From Anastrepha obliqua (lineage: Eukaryota > Arthropoda > Insecta > Diptera > Tephritidae), in assembly GCF_027943255.1 (NCBI RefSeq), contig NC_072895.1, forward strand, positions 47,776,001 to 47,840,000: 64,000 bases of DNA, given 5' to 3'. Made by a program: the position numbers and the translations under genes. Positions 38,101 to 51,594 of the stretch are shown here, in pieces. The first letter of the stretch is position 1; each line of letters starts with the position of its first letter. Below the pieces are notes generated by a model that did not search any database, had not been told where the DNA came from, and saw only the letters and a list, made by a program, of their open reading frames with translations.

Positions 38101-41100
38101 TGGCTCTCCTTCTCGGCGAATGCAACCGTAATTGCCACTGAAGTCCAAAACTGTAGCAAGACGGCAGGTTCTGAATTATACAGCACCCATCTGATCGCCT
38201 GTAACTAGTGATACGCGGACGAAGCTTCAGATATGTGATACGTGGACGAAGCTTCAAACCTGCCCAAATGCTGCCAGCAGGACAGTCACGGGATGTTTCT
38301 TGATGTTCCTTATACAACATCTACACAACGGGGAACCATTCGTGCAGGCGCTTCCGAGAGGCTGAGTCACCTCCCTGGCACGTCAAGAGGCATCTGTGAT
38401 GCGAACCAGAACTTAACATGACATTCACTATATGCAGACAGGCCATCAACTTCATTCTTCGGGAGCCCCTTATCAAGCACCCTGCAATGCATCAACGTTA
38501 TATATCACAGTTACGTTCAGAATATTGTAGCAGATTAAGCTCATACCTATCCAAAATCGACCCCGATATACTCAACATGGGTCCGGCATGTGAAACTACC
38601 CCGCACGATATTAGTCACCTATACTCGCGTCCCATGAAACCCACTGATCTGACACCCCTCTCCCTTTGGGGACCTGGTGGGTCGAAACAGAAAGTTACTT
38701 AACCCCGCGGAGTTTGTTAAACTGCTACAACAGCAAGAACCGCTATTAGAAAAATTTCTTTTTTATCAATTAGTCTTTCGTGCTCGGAGTTAGTCTCAGA
38801 AAAACACATTCGGCTACGGCGGCCGCCTTTTACGATACCAGCACATATAGCAATTTTGAAGTTTCCTGCGTTTTTTTTTTAAGTTCGTCGACCTTAATAC
38901 TAATATTTGCATATGTCCATATTTAATATTTGCGAAATCTCATCCTAGAGGTAAAATTTCCGGTCTTATCACATTCTCAGATAACTTATCAGCAATTTGC
39001 CGGAACGAAATTTACCACGCAATTGTTCTGTTGATTTTTGACAATTTGAATTTGTTTCTTTAATTTTCTTTAACATACATATGGATATGTGTATGTTTAT
39101 ATGGATATGTCTATGTTTTAATGAGCTGTGGATTTTCTAACTGTACTCATTTTAAAGTCTAATTCAACTTTTTGCTAACTCAAACATGGCAAAAACATTA
39201 CTCTATGCTAATTGAAGGCTGCTTAAGTTCATGCTGGAACAATTCGTAATTATTTGCTTGTTTGCTTTAGGGTTTTTTCCACTTGTGAATTAAATTTTCG
39301 GCACAAAAAAATCATTCAATTAATGAATGGTGGAATATTTCGGCTCCGAAATTAATTGAGTATATATTGAGAGAGATAGAGTCTCGCCAATTCATGTTTT
39401 ATGCACCGGCAGGTAAAATAAAAATACAACAATTAAAATGACAAATAATTGCAACAAAAAGCATTCGAATTCATGCGTAGCTATAATGCGATTTGCCCAT
39501 TGATGCCCCTGTCAATGATATGCAAATAAATATGCGATTAACTCTTTGTGAATGACTAACACAGCCAACTACCGAAATTTTCTTTCAGATTCATAGACAG
39601 ATTTTAACAGTTGGAAAGTTCGAAAGCTTTCCAAGTAGCCACAAATTCATGCATTTGTGTACACCTGCGTACATAATAAAAGCAGTGCAACATATTGCAA
39701 AGTTTTGACTATTTATTTATATTTTATTTAAATTTTTTGTGTTTTTGTAGTTGAAAATAGTTGATACTAAAACAAAACCAAATAACACAAAGTTTCAAAC
39801 TTTGTACAAAATTTAAAAAAATTCAAAAAAATCTGATCTAAATTTTTTTTTAATATTTTTGGTTTTGTAGCAGTTATGAAATAATATTGCGCCAGTTTGA
39901 AATAGTTTAAAATAGCTTAAATTCACGTTGATTTTTGATAATTTTTTTTTTTGTTGGCAGTGCTATGCATTTTCTTCCTATGGAGAAAATGCCCAACACT
40001 GTCAGCCAGAAAAAAATGTTAAAAATCAAACTTGCACTTTCTTACACCAAAATTCAATGCGCTCTAAATCTGCATACTTGGATTCTTTCTAAAAATTTGA
40101 AATTTTGATCACAATTCGTTGATTTTTTTTTAATTTAAAGATTTTAAACTTTGTGCTGTTGTTATAGCAGCATAAGCATTCCCCTTACATGTACTGGGAA
40201 TTCTGCTGAAGTGACGATCCTTCGCCGGATATAAATCCGGGTCGTACCGGTTACGTGGGAAAGTGGGAAACTAACACAAAGTATGGTATTTGTTGTAATA
40301 TGAACTATATTTTTATAAAAAAAATAAATTATGAAACGAATATATATATATTATTATGTATATAAATTATTAATATAGTAATTATAAAATTGCTATTATT
40401 ATGAACACTGTTGTATACGTACATACATATGTGTTTGTTGTGCACTTTACCTTTGCGAATTAGCAATTTTATTTGCGATAAATCTCAAGTGCATATACTC
40501 TATACTTTGTTTACATATTTGTAAAATTTTCCTTGCACTGGAAATGAATTAATGTGTTTTTGCAGCTGTAAGTATTTGCTTTAGTTTAAAGGCCTTCAAG
40601 CAGCTGCATATTCTCTAGCTGGATTTTTTGCATTCTACTTATTATCTGTCTATATGATGAGCACAAACACGCTACGCCACGGCTTAATTAAACTACAGAA
40701 TAGTTAGAGAAATTTTCAAACAAGATTTCCACCGAGAACTTACCTGCAGACCTTATCCTCTACTTATAGTTCGTATAATTATGGCTTTAGCTGCGCATGG
40801 AAATACTTTGTAAGACATTTTGATGCTTGTAAGAAACTAGATTAATATTTCCAGTAAAAATTGTAAACAATGTACATTACATCAACTTTGCAGCTTTGAT
40901 ATTTTTTTGGACATTCACATTCTTAACGTATTTATTTGTTCTAACTACTATTAATTCATACCCCTATTATTTTTTCTCAGATACACCCCGTTGCAAAGTT
41001 ATAAACACACCACTATTATTATTTTTGAATAAAAATATAGTTCATACTACAACAAGAACCTCATAATGCAATGTTTCAAACTACGCAGTTTTTTTTTATT

Positions 41101-44100
41101 TCATCAAAACTTTCATCTTTTTAACCGGAATTTCTAGAATGCAGTTTTATAATATGTTACGACTGTTATGTTATGCCTGATTGAATATTTCATTAAAATA
41201 AGTTTTCAAATATTGTAATTGTTAATTAGCAGAAGCAATAAATAATAGAGTCAATGGAACAAAAAAGAAAAAGGTTTTATAGCCCAATGAATTGTAGTAA
41301 AGGGTTTTCCAATAAGAGGTGTTATTTTAATAAAAGATCAATGGTTTCGTTGCTTGTGTGACAAGTAGCGCCGTTTTGTTGAAAATAAACGTTGTCCAGA
41401 TCAATACCATCAAATTCCGGAGATAAACAATCGTTAATCATCTCTCGATAGCGCAGTCCATTCACCGTAACTCTTGCTGCTGCTTCATTTTCGAAAAAGT
41501 AAAGTCCAATGACTCCGCCGGACCATAAACCGCACTAAACAGCCACACGTTGTGGATAGAGAGGCTTTTCAACAATAACTCTTGGATTTTCTGAGCCCCA
41601 GATCTGACAATTTCGCTTGTTGACGACACCACCGAGGCCTCATCACTCAAGACGATTTTTCAATGGAATTCCGGATCTTTTTCATGCATTTCAACGACCC
41701 AATCAGCAAAGACACGACGTTGTTGATGATCGGCCGGCTTGAGTTCTTGTGTTAACTGGATTATAAAGTCCTTAAGACCCAAATCTTTATGCAAAATACG
41801 GTGTAATGACGTTTGTGGAATGCCTAATTCCAAATAACCACGAGGAATGGAGAAACCTGGATTTTCTTCAACATTTTCTGCTACAACAGCAAAATTTTCG
41901 GCTGTTCTTGAGCGACGTGCACGGGTTTTATTCTTCACATCACTAACTTGCCCCAATAGCTTGAATTTTTTCGCCAATTTCTGTATTGCGGTCCGACAAG
42001 GTGCTTCACGATGACCTAAAAATGTTCGAATTTTACGAACCGTCTCTGCTAAATTTTCACCATTTTTATAGTGAATCTTAATAATTTCAATGCGTTGTTT
42101 AAGCGCGTATCGTTTTTTATTAATAGCGTACTTGTCAAATATCAAGAAATGACAGCTTCTACCTAAAAAGCGGGCTATTCAAAATAACACCTGTTATTGG
42201 AAAACCCTATATAACAAAGTGGAAATTTCACGTGACTACGAAATTCCATTGATTTAAGAAAATTTTTTTCACTAAGGTGTCTCGCCTTTTCTTCCATACA
42301 AAGTAGATGCTAAAATTTATTTAGATGGAAGAAAGGGCCTAGTACCATCAAAATATGATACTCTTAACATTTATCGAATTTCGCATTTCCTCTGGCCAAA
42401 GCACTACAAATTCAATAAACGTTGAATCTGTATATATGAACATATAAATATGTAGGACTATTCAAACAAATTTACGATTCCTCTTGAGCTTATTCACCAT
42501 TTCGGGTATGCAGTTTGTTTTTAAGAAAACACGCTCCAAATTCTCTGATAAACACTTTTTTGAAAGAAAAATCGCGTAGTTAAGTAGTGACTCCAATTAA
42601 AGCTTTGTTTGGATTCTTTAGCCAATTAATAAAGTAAGCCTTCCTGACATAACAATATGTGAAGGTGACCTCCGACTTGTCCATTTTTAACCTTGTTCCA
42701 TAAAATCAGCAAATATAATATTTTATTGACACTATGCAAATTTTAAAGTTATTTTAAATTCCCTCGCCTTTGGTTTTTATTGCATGTGCTGCAGCACTCT
42801 AAACTTCGCTTATGCCTGCCTCTTCAGTTTATCAATATGGAAGTATAAGTACATATTTTATTTATATTTCACTAAAAACAATTACAATCATATGAACCAA
42901 ACTAATTGAGATTGTTTTCTTTAGTGCAACTAAAGGGTATTTCAAAAGACGCGCCTAGATATTGTTTTAAAATAAATCAAGTAAAAACTCAGATTCTCTC
43001 AGGTTTCCATATTTTATTGAAAATACGGGTCTCAACAATTATATGTGAAAAATTACAAAATTTAAATGCCCAACATAAACACATCTACAGGTGAAGTAAC
43101 ATCCGCAAAACGATCGAATTGTTGAGAACGTCGAGATATCGATGCTGAAGGTGGGTCAGCAACACTTTGCGCTACAACAGCAGCAATATTCTCAATAGAA
43201 GGTCCAGTTTTTATTCTACCACTTTCTTTTCTATCATCGGCAGAAGGAGTTTCTTGAAATTTTTTCACCAACCTTTGAATTTTCGACCCATTCGAACGAT
43301 TATTTCCACCAAAAAAAGCATGAACTTTGCGATATGTTGTGCTTAAAGAGCGACCATTTTCATAATAAGTTTCAATCATTTTAACACGTTTTCTATGGTG
43401 TAAAATTGTACATACATCTGTCTATTTGACAAATGTCAAAGATGACATAAAACAAATTCCGTCTTGCAATTATACACTACTGACATCTAGGCGTCACATC
43501 TGCAAGACCCTTTACATACATAAATTCAACAGCTGTATTAAACATTACATTCCAACTCCATTATTTGTTCACATAAATTTACTGAACAACCTGATTTGGA
43601 ATTTAAGTGGCAGAACAATTATTTGCACTGTATTTTTAATGAGGTGAATGTGTGACTCATTTACATACATACAAATATAATATTATATTGGATGCAAATT
43701 GATCGTGAATATTTAACATTACGCTTTCATCACGTCTTTAATTATTATCAACAAGAGGTAGGTAATATGCCTCTACTTTCAGAAAAACCTATGCAAAACT
43801 TATTCTCTGCTGGCGTAAAAACTAAAACGTATAATTAAGATAATTTTTTACGTTTATCAAACTGTGCAAAGAAAACCTTAACTATGGAGAAAATTAAGTT
43901 CCGTAGTGTGCTTCAGTTCCACACAAAGCAAAAACAAAAAAGACCAATAAATAGCTTTGGAAGAGACATCAGAGACTTTTGTCCAAGGAAAATAAAGATT
44001 TATATAATATGTGGCATAAGATATTCAAACGAAGTAGTGAGTCAATTGAAGTCGATCAGCGTTCAGGTCAGCCGATTGTGATGGCGTCCTCAGATTTTGT

Positions 44101-47100
44101 TGAAAAACTCGAGAGACTTGTAACGGAAGAATAAAAAACTAAACGCAAAAAAAGGTAGAATACCTTCTGCCAACGTTTAAAAAATCTTTCTCGACCATCT
44201 TGGTATGCTTAAGGTCAGCACAAGATGCATGTCCAGAATACTTAAAGGGGCGCGAGTTTTTGAGTCTGCGTAGTGAGAACAGGGTTGAATTTAAGAAAGA
44301 AATAAGAAACTTGAGATGAAATTCACGTGTTTCATTATGAAATCTGACTCAAAGCAAGTGTATGCGGTGGCCTTAAAAGGTGTGGACCCACTGAATGAAA
44401 TTCAAGGTCTTCTAATCGGCGCGAAAGATGATAGCTACTATTTCTTGAGATTCGGAAGTATTAATATTGGCAATTAAATACAAAAATGGGCAATATTACG
44501 AGCGACTACTAAGGTACACTTTAATAAAAACCAAATGATACCGTTAATGAAAAAAGAAGAGGGAAATGGATTAGACAATGCGCAAGTGCCTAAGACTCAC
44601 TTTGCCATGTTCGCCTAAAAAGTGTGGCTTTGACTAACATTAAAATTATAAAAAAAAAGATTGGGGAAAAGGGTAAGAGAAAAAGTGAAGGAAAAGGATT
44701 TACTGACTATTTAGCTGCCTAAATGAAGTTGACTATTTTGAAGGCATAAGCAAAACTTTTGTTTTGATAATAATAAATATACTCGTATACAGATATGAAA
44801 GATCTCTAGTAGGCGTAACTTTTTAACTACCATTGTGAATAGCAACTGTAGCTGGTATTTTCATCGCAACAATTTCGTTTTCCGGCAGATTTTCATCAGT
44901 TTTTTTTTTATTTAACCTTTAAATTTTTTACAATATAAATTCCTTTAGTAATTTCATTTTCAAACCACTTTATCTTTTTACAATATTCGGATTATTTTTC
45001 CTGCTAATTTTTTTTTTATTAATTAATTATAATTATTTATAAAAATAGCAAACATTTTATAAATTAAAGTTCTAAACTCTGTGCAAAATTCACAGAAATT
45101 ATTATCAAAACTTTCAACTTTTTAATAAGAATATTTAAAAAAAACGTCTGGGTACGCCGTTTTATAGTGAAAAGGTTAAAGAGATATATCAGAAACGAAA
45201 AATAATTGCATATCTAAATTCACACTCCTTTCGCTTCATTCCGCGAACTTTTTGACCAATCCTCGTACAAGAAAAGTGACTTCAAGCGAAAATCTGAACT
45301 GTTATATTATATTTAATTAGAATGTCGTAGGCGGTATGCATTAATTACTAATTACGGCTGACAGATATTCCCTTCATTAATATAATCGCATATCAATCAA
45401 ATTATTAGATTTATATACTTGAATTTCTGAGCAATTATTTTTATACAAACATATATGTATGCATGTCATTACCTAATTTCTGTTATCAAAATGATACAGA
45501 AAGTTGTTCACTCATCAGACATCAGTCATAAATTAATAGGGTTCATTTCAACAACAACAACAACTACAACAAGTCATAAATTTAACTTACAAAATATCAC
45601 ATCACATTTTCTGGTTATCGCTAACAATCCCCGTGCCAACTTAGACATGTGATGTTTAGCCTTCACATATTTATAGGTATATATATACATATATGTATAT
45701 ACATATATACATATGTATATGTATATAATTGGCGCGTACACCCTTTCTGTATGTTTGGCCGAGCTCATCCTCCTATATGTGATGTGCGTCTTGATGTTGT
45801 TTCATGACAGAAATACTCGGGGGCCTACCATTGCCCGCCGGGAGGTAACCGCTATTAGAAAAAACTTTTTTTTGCAATTTGGTGTTTCACGGAAACTCGA
45901 ACCAACGTTCTCCGAATTCCGTATGGTAGTCACACACCAACCCATTCTGCTACGGCGGCCGCCTCACATATTTATATAGATGAGTATTATTATCAATACG
46001 ACCGCACATCCACGTCATTCCATTTTAAAGTACTCTATGATTATATGCAGTCTACATATGTACATTTGCTACAATACTTGTATGGAAAAGCTGTGTTAGC
46101 GGCAAAAAGTGTTGCATTTCAGCAGCACCTATTACAGGTGCCTTAAAGCGGCGCCCGCATTACCGCCTCCTTCCTGTATTTGACTGCGATTTGACTTACC
46201 TACAGCACGAGTATACGCGCGCCCTACGAGTCATAGCTTGCATGTCATTGACCGAAATCTTTTCATTTCTTTCCTGTGTTTCTATGGCACACCTCTGCTA
46301 TGTAATTTGTGCTTTTTCAGTGCAAAATTTTCTCAAGTTTCCACTTGGAGTATTTCACTATGCCCACTAATGAATTCTACAAGACCCAATGAATAAACTA
46401 ATAAACACTTGTACGCGTAAACCTTCATTTATACCACATAAAACTGGGTTTTTTTTTTCTTTATAATTTTTGCTATACTCTGTGATATTTAGATTTTATT
46501 GGCGATTATATAACTTTATTATTTTTTTTTATTCTTCTTTTTGATTGACGCAATACTCGTCTATCGATTCGTTTTTTCCTCGTAGTAACCTAATCGACGC
46601 CAATTATGGCCGGTTTTTACTACGTTTTTTCATGATAGTTTAGCTATGCTTTCTAGTTCAATTATTACAACACAATTTTGGAGTCTCAAACTCAGCTTAA
46701 AAATTCACCACAGTTAAATTAGCGCTGAAAAACTGAAAACTTTTAGAAACACAAAGTATGATTCAACAGACCAAGACCACCTGCTCTTTTTAACAGAGAA
46801 AATGTCTTCCACCATCCACAGGGGGTACTGCATGGAATGCTCTCAGGGCTGGGGCCAGCGATGACCCTGGAACTTAATCGCTGCAACATGTCGTATGTTC
46901 CTGTGAAACTCACATAGTTCATAATTTCTATGTCTGCGATGTTCACCGTTATTTATTCAAAAAACTCGAATGCTACGTCGTAGATCAAAGAAATGTATTA
47001 GGTGCGCAACTAAGTTCTCGCTGTTTTTTTTTTTTTTTTTTTGATGAAAATAAAACTTTATTCTGAAAAAATGGTTACAAGTGAATCATTGGTTTGGCAA

Positions 47101-50100
47101 CGTGAGGCCGAGCGTTGTCATCCTGTAGAATCACTTTTCCATGCCTCTCCGCGTATTGCGGCCGCTTTTCGCGCAGTGCTCAGCTCAATTGCATCAATTG
47201 AAGTCAATACCGATCCCCAGTGTTGGTTTCGCTTGGTTTTAACAGTTCATAATAAATAACAGCAACTTGGTCCCACCAAATATCATACATAACATCACCT
47301 TCGCAGCGTGAATATTCGTCCGAGGCGACGACGTAGAAGCATGGCCGGGCAGTCTCCATGACTTTATTTTCTTTGGATTGCTGTAATGAATCCATTTTTC
47401 ATCACCCGTCACGATAATAAAATAAATAAATAATTGGCGCGTACACTTCTGTTAGGTGCTTGGCCGAGCTCCTCCTCCTATTTGTGGTGTGCGTTTTGAT
47501 GTTGTTCCACAAATGGAGGGACCTACAGTTTCAAGCCGACTCCGAACATAAGCAAACTATTAAGGAAGTTATTTCCAAATACAAAAAATCAAATCAACAA
47601 AAACAAATTTCAAAACAAAAACACCCGTCACGATGCGATGAAGAAAACCCTTCCATTTTTGCCTCTGGAGCAGTTGTTCACAGGTGAAAAAACGACGTTC
47701 AACATCCCTTGGTTTTAACTCATAAGGAACGCGAGTGCCTTGTTTCTGAATCATTCCCAAAGCATACAATCGCTTGGAAATGGATTGGCGGGTAACTCCT
47801 AATACTGAAGCAAGCACTTCTTGCGTTTGACACGGGTCCTCATTGAGCAATGCCTCCAATTCAACGTTTTCGAAGGTTTTTGGCCTTCCCTCACGCGGAC
47901 GATCGTCAACATTAAATTCACCGTCTTTGAAGCGACGGAACCAACCTCGGCACGTTGTTTCCGCCGTTTTTTTTTTCGAATGAAAGAGGAAAATCAACAC
48001 TTCTCGAAAATGACGATTATTCGGCACAAAATCAGACACAAAACCAAATGATACCAAAACAAAATCATTAATGTGTCGAAACAGTTTGTTTACCATAGGT
48101 CTAAGCTTGGTTTATGACGTTTAGGTTATGTTAGAATCGACTAGCACACACTGCTGGCGGCATCTATGTATTGACAAACATCGGGAACTTAGTTGCGCAC
48201 CTAATAATATCACATTTTCTCATTTCTACGTATAGCAAATATTGTGAGTTGTACCATTTTATCAGGGTCAAATTATTTAGCGTTGGTTATAAGCACTAAT
48301 TGATTTAAATAAAAAAGTATTTAACTTGAAAGTGAATAATTATAAAAATGCTAAAAAGAATATCTCAAGTTTGTTAACATCAATGCAAAATATGTTCAGA
48401 GATCTTATTTTATTTCAATGTCGTGATTGTTGCTAATGAAATAAACTGAAATGTATGATTAAATCTTCTATCACTTTGTTCCTAGTCTTGTATTCGTAGA
48501 TAAAAAGTTGTGTACTTTTACTGTTGTATTCAAATATTATTTTCTAAAGCCCTGCTATAAACTGCACATGAACATGAAATATTTGATTTTTTAGTTAGAA
48601 AACGTGAAATAATTGTTGTAGTTAAATGTATACTTCGCCACTACTGAGACAAATAGGTGGTGTGTGGGGAGCATATCCATAAAAATCCCAAAATATTTAT
48701 TCATTTAAATTTATTATTCGCCCTCAAAGTAAAGTTTTTCCGAATTATAGGTCACGTTAGAATTATAGGTACAGTGGTAATTTGAGGTTTAGAAAGAAAA
48801 TGTACTTACCTGGAGCTATATCCGGCGAATCTGGTTGTTTGATGACATTTTTTGAGTAAATTTTTTTACAACATGACAACCATGTGAGATTGTGAAAAAA
48901 ATTCGCTCTCTCAAACGCCACATAACACCCAAATAATATTATTTATTTACTATCTGGCTTTATTTTCCTTTTAACTTTGACTATTCTTTTAAACTGGCTT
49001 TTCGGAAACCAATTCCTGGTAGTTTTTAGACAAAATGTACATTTATAAATAAAGGGTCTTACAAAAGACACATCTAAATGTTGTTTCACTATTTTTATTC
49101 AAAATATGGTTCTTACCAATTATATGTGAAAAATTGCATCATTTAAATTCCCACCATGAGCACGTCTACAGGTAAAATCTGCCAAACAGTCGATTTATGA
49201 ATGCCAAGGTTGTTCAGCAACACTTTGCTCTACATCAGCAATATTTCAACAGAACGTTCAGTTTTTGTTCTGCCACTTCTTTTTCTATCCTCGACAGAAC
49301 CAGTTTTTTGAAATTTTTTCAAGAACCTTTGAATTGTCGACTCATACGGACGATTATTTCCACCAAAAACATCACGAATTTTGCGTTACGTTGTTCTTAA
49401 AGATCATACTAATTTTTAATAATATCAACGCGTTTTCTATCTTGAAACATTTGAGCAACTATCCACTTCACAAATGTCAAAGATGATATAAAAAAGGTAC
49501 CGTCTGAGAATTATTCACTACTGACAGCTAGGCGTCACTTTTGAAATACCCTTTATAATCATGCATAAAAGTGAGTTGTGCGCTATTTTCATCCAGAAAT
49601 TTTCCTAAATATTTCAAGGACACTGCCTATGTTGTGGTTAACAACACTCGCGTGGAGAAGGTGTGTCAGTGATTAGCAGCGAATTCAGTCATGCACTTGT
49701 CTCAAGTTTCAGCAGTGATTATGGGCCACAAGACCGGTAACAAATCAAGTTAAGTACATACATATGTATCTATGTATGTATGTATGAGTATGTAAGTGTA
49801 CGCTTAATTATATATATATATATATATATGTAAGTGCAACCATCAGTGTATATATGTGTGTGCACTTAGTTCTCACCGGCGTTCACTCAAGCCGGTACCG
49901 GCTTTGCGAACAAGTTCTGTTTGTCCGATTACCGTGCTATTTCCTTTTATTGGTTAGCACATTTTCTGCCTCTCTTTGGTACTGGATTTTAGTAGTTTTT
50001 TTATTACTTTGGCGGACTATTGTCTAGACTTCTTGATTTTTCTGTTTGTCTGTTATTTACTCATTTCTTACCCTAAATGTCATGATTGTTTTGTGTGTTG

Positions 50101-51518
50101 CACCCAGCCACAAATATTGTTGTATTAGTTTTATTTTTGATCTGCTACTATTTGACTTTCTTATGTATAACTTGTATCATAATGAATTAAACGCTCATTC
50201 TAATTTCACCTTTCCCATATTATTAGTTCAGTAGCAAGACTATCATCAGCCAGCGAATGAGCCAAGCCTTCACATTGCCCGCCGAGCAGCAAACAAATGT
50301 TTTGCTGTTTGGTTTTCTTTTTATTTCTTTTATTTTTGGCTTTAAGAATGTCATTCCTAACAACACCACCGCAAATATGACTTACCATAATTTTTCCAAT
50401 ATCAATATCGCAATCTTCCCGTCCGTGCTTGCGTGTTGCCACTGCATACCAATTGTGTATATGCATGTATGTATGTAGGTCTATATGTAGATACCACGAA
50501 GAAGCGCAGACTTACCAATATCGGCCCCCATTTCGTTTTTACCTAGTAGTTATTTCACATTTGCGCGGTTGGCATTTTTGCTGTTTACAACTCACGCTAT
50601 TCGCTTGCTTGCTTGCCCACGTAAAAAGACGCCGTTCGGCCGTCAGCATCGTTTGTCGTTACGTCACTTATTCATTGCTGGCTAAAACCGGCGAGCGCTG
50701 ATTGGTTGAAAAAATCGTACGATAAATTTCTCATAAAAAGACCCAGATAGCAACGAAAAATAATTAAAAGCAATAAAAAAATACAAAAAAAGTAAAAACG
50801 CTACAAAATATACTATATGTAGATAGCACAGCAAAAGCCGCACAGCATGAAACCGAACGCTTAAGTCGAAAAATATGAAAACAACAATAGGGGGTAAGTT
50901 GCGGGGACGTGCACTCGCTTTGGACGTGTTGGATTTATTTGGTGAGTGAGTGTGTGTTGATGGCCATGTAGAGTTGAAGGCGTTTGTCAAGAGTGGGGTG
51001 GCGGGAAACGGTGTTGGCAGTGATCTGACTCGGCACTTACACTCACCAATTTACTCGTATGCCGTATGACGGGCGTGTAGTTTAGCCACCCAGAGAATCT
51101 AGCAGAAGTACGCTGCTCAATATTTGTTCAATGCTTGTATGTACATATATATGCACATACATAGGTATTCCTTGAAATTTTTGCTATTTTTCCATACACA
51201 AACTTGTTGCGCTTTCTGATGCCAGCCCAGTGCTCTCAACCATGTGCGCTACAATTTCGTTGACTCTCCTAGTCACTTTTGAAGGCGTTTGTTTTTATAC
51301 CGTTTTACTACTTTCCTACATTCCACATCTCACTTGTTGGAATGATTTTTGTTGCCGTGTTTTCGGGTATAAACAAATGATACATACATTTTAAAGCAAG
51401 AGCGTACCTGTGATCATTCAAATGTATGTTGACTGCCGCGTGTGTTTGGCAAGCACACCCGCCTGTAATCCCAATTGACAAAATTATCGGTATGTGACGT
51501 TTCTTCGCGTGCGCTCTA

Positions 51519-51594
<76 letters not shown>

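Larger units (their letters stand above)
49556..51523. other. spin intron 1 segment
   Basis: No supported coding region. Includes an (AT)n microsatellite at about 49810-49830, a perfect 16-bp palindrome AAGCCGGTACCGGCTT (49889-49904) and a GC-richer patch at 50560-50720 listed separately. Confidence 0.45.

Noticed and set aside
45540..45570. CAACAACAACAACAACTACA as another LINE tail
   Set aside because: No LINE or short-repeat sequence precedes it; treated as a simple repeat.
45880..45963. A functional tRNA gene on the minus strand
   Set aside because: A and B boxes are present but the anticodon arm and acceptor pairing are not convincing, and it is one end of a repeated SINE.
50206..50990. 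Open frames of 86-102 codons on both strands as host genes
   Set aside because: No motif, no codon preference, frames overlap on both strands in AT-rich intron.
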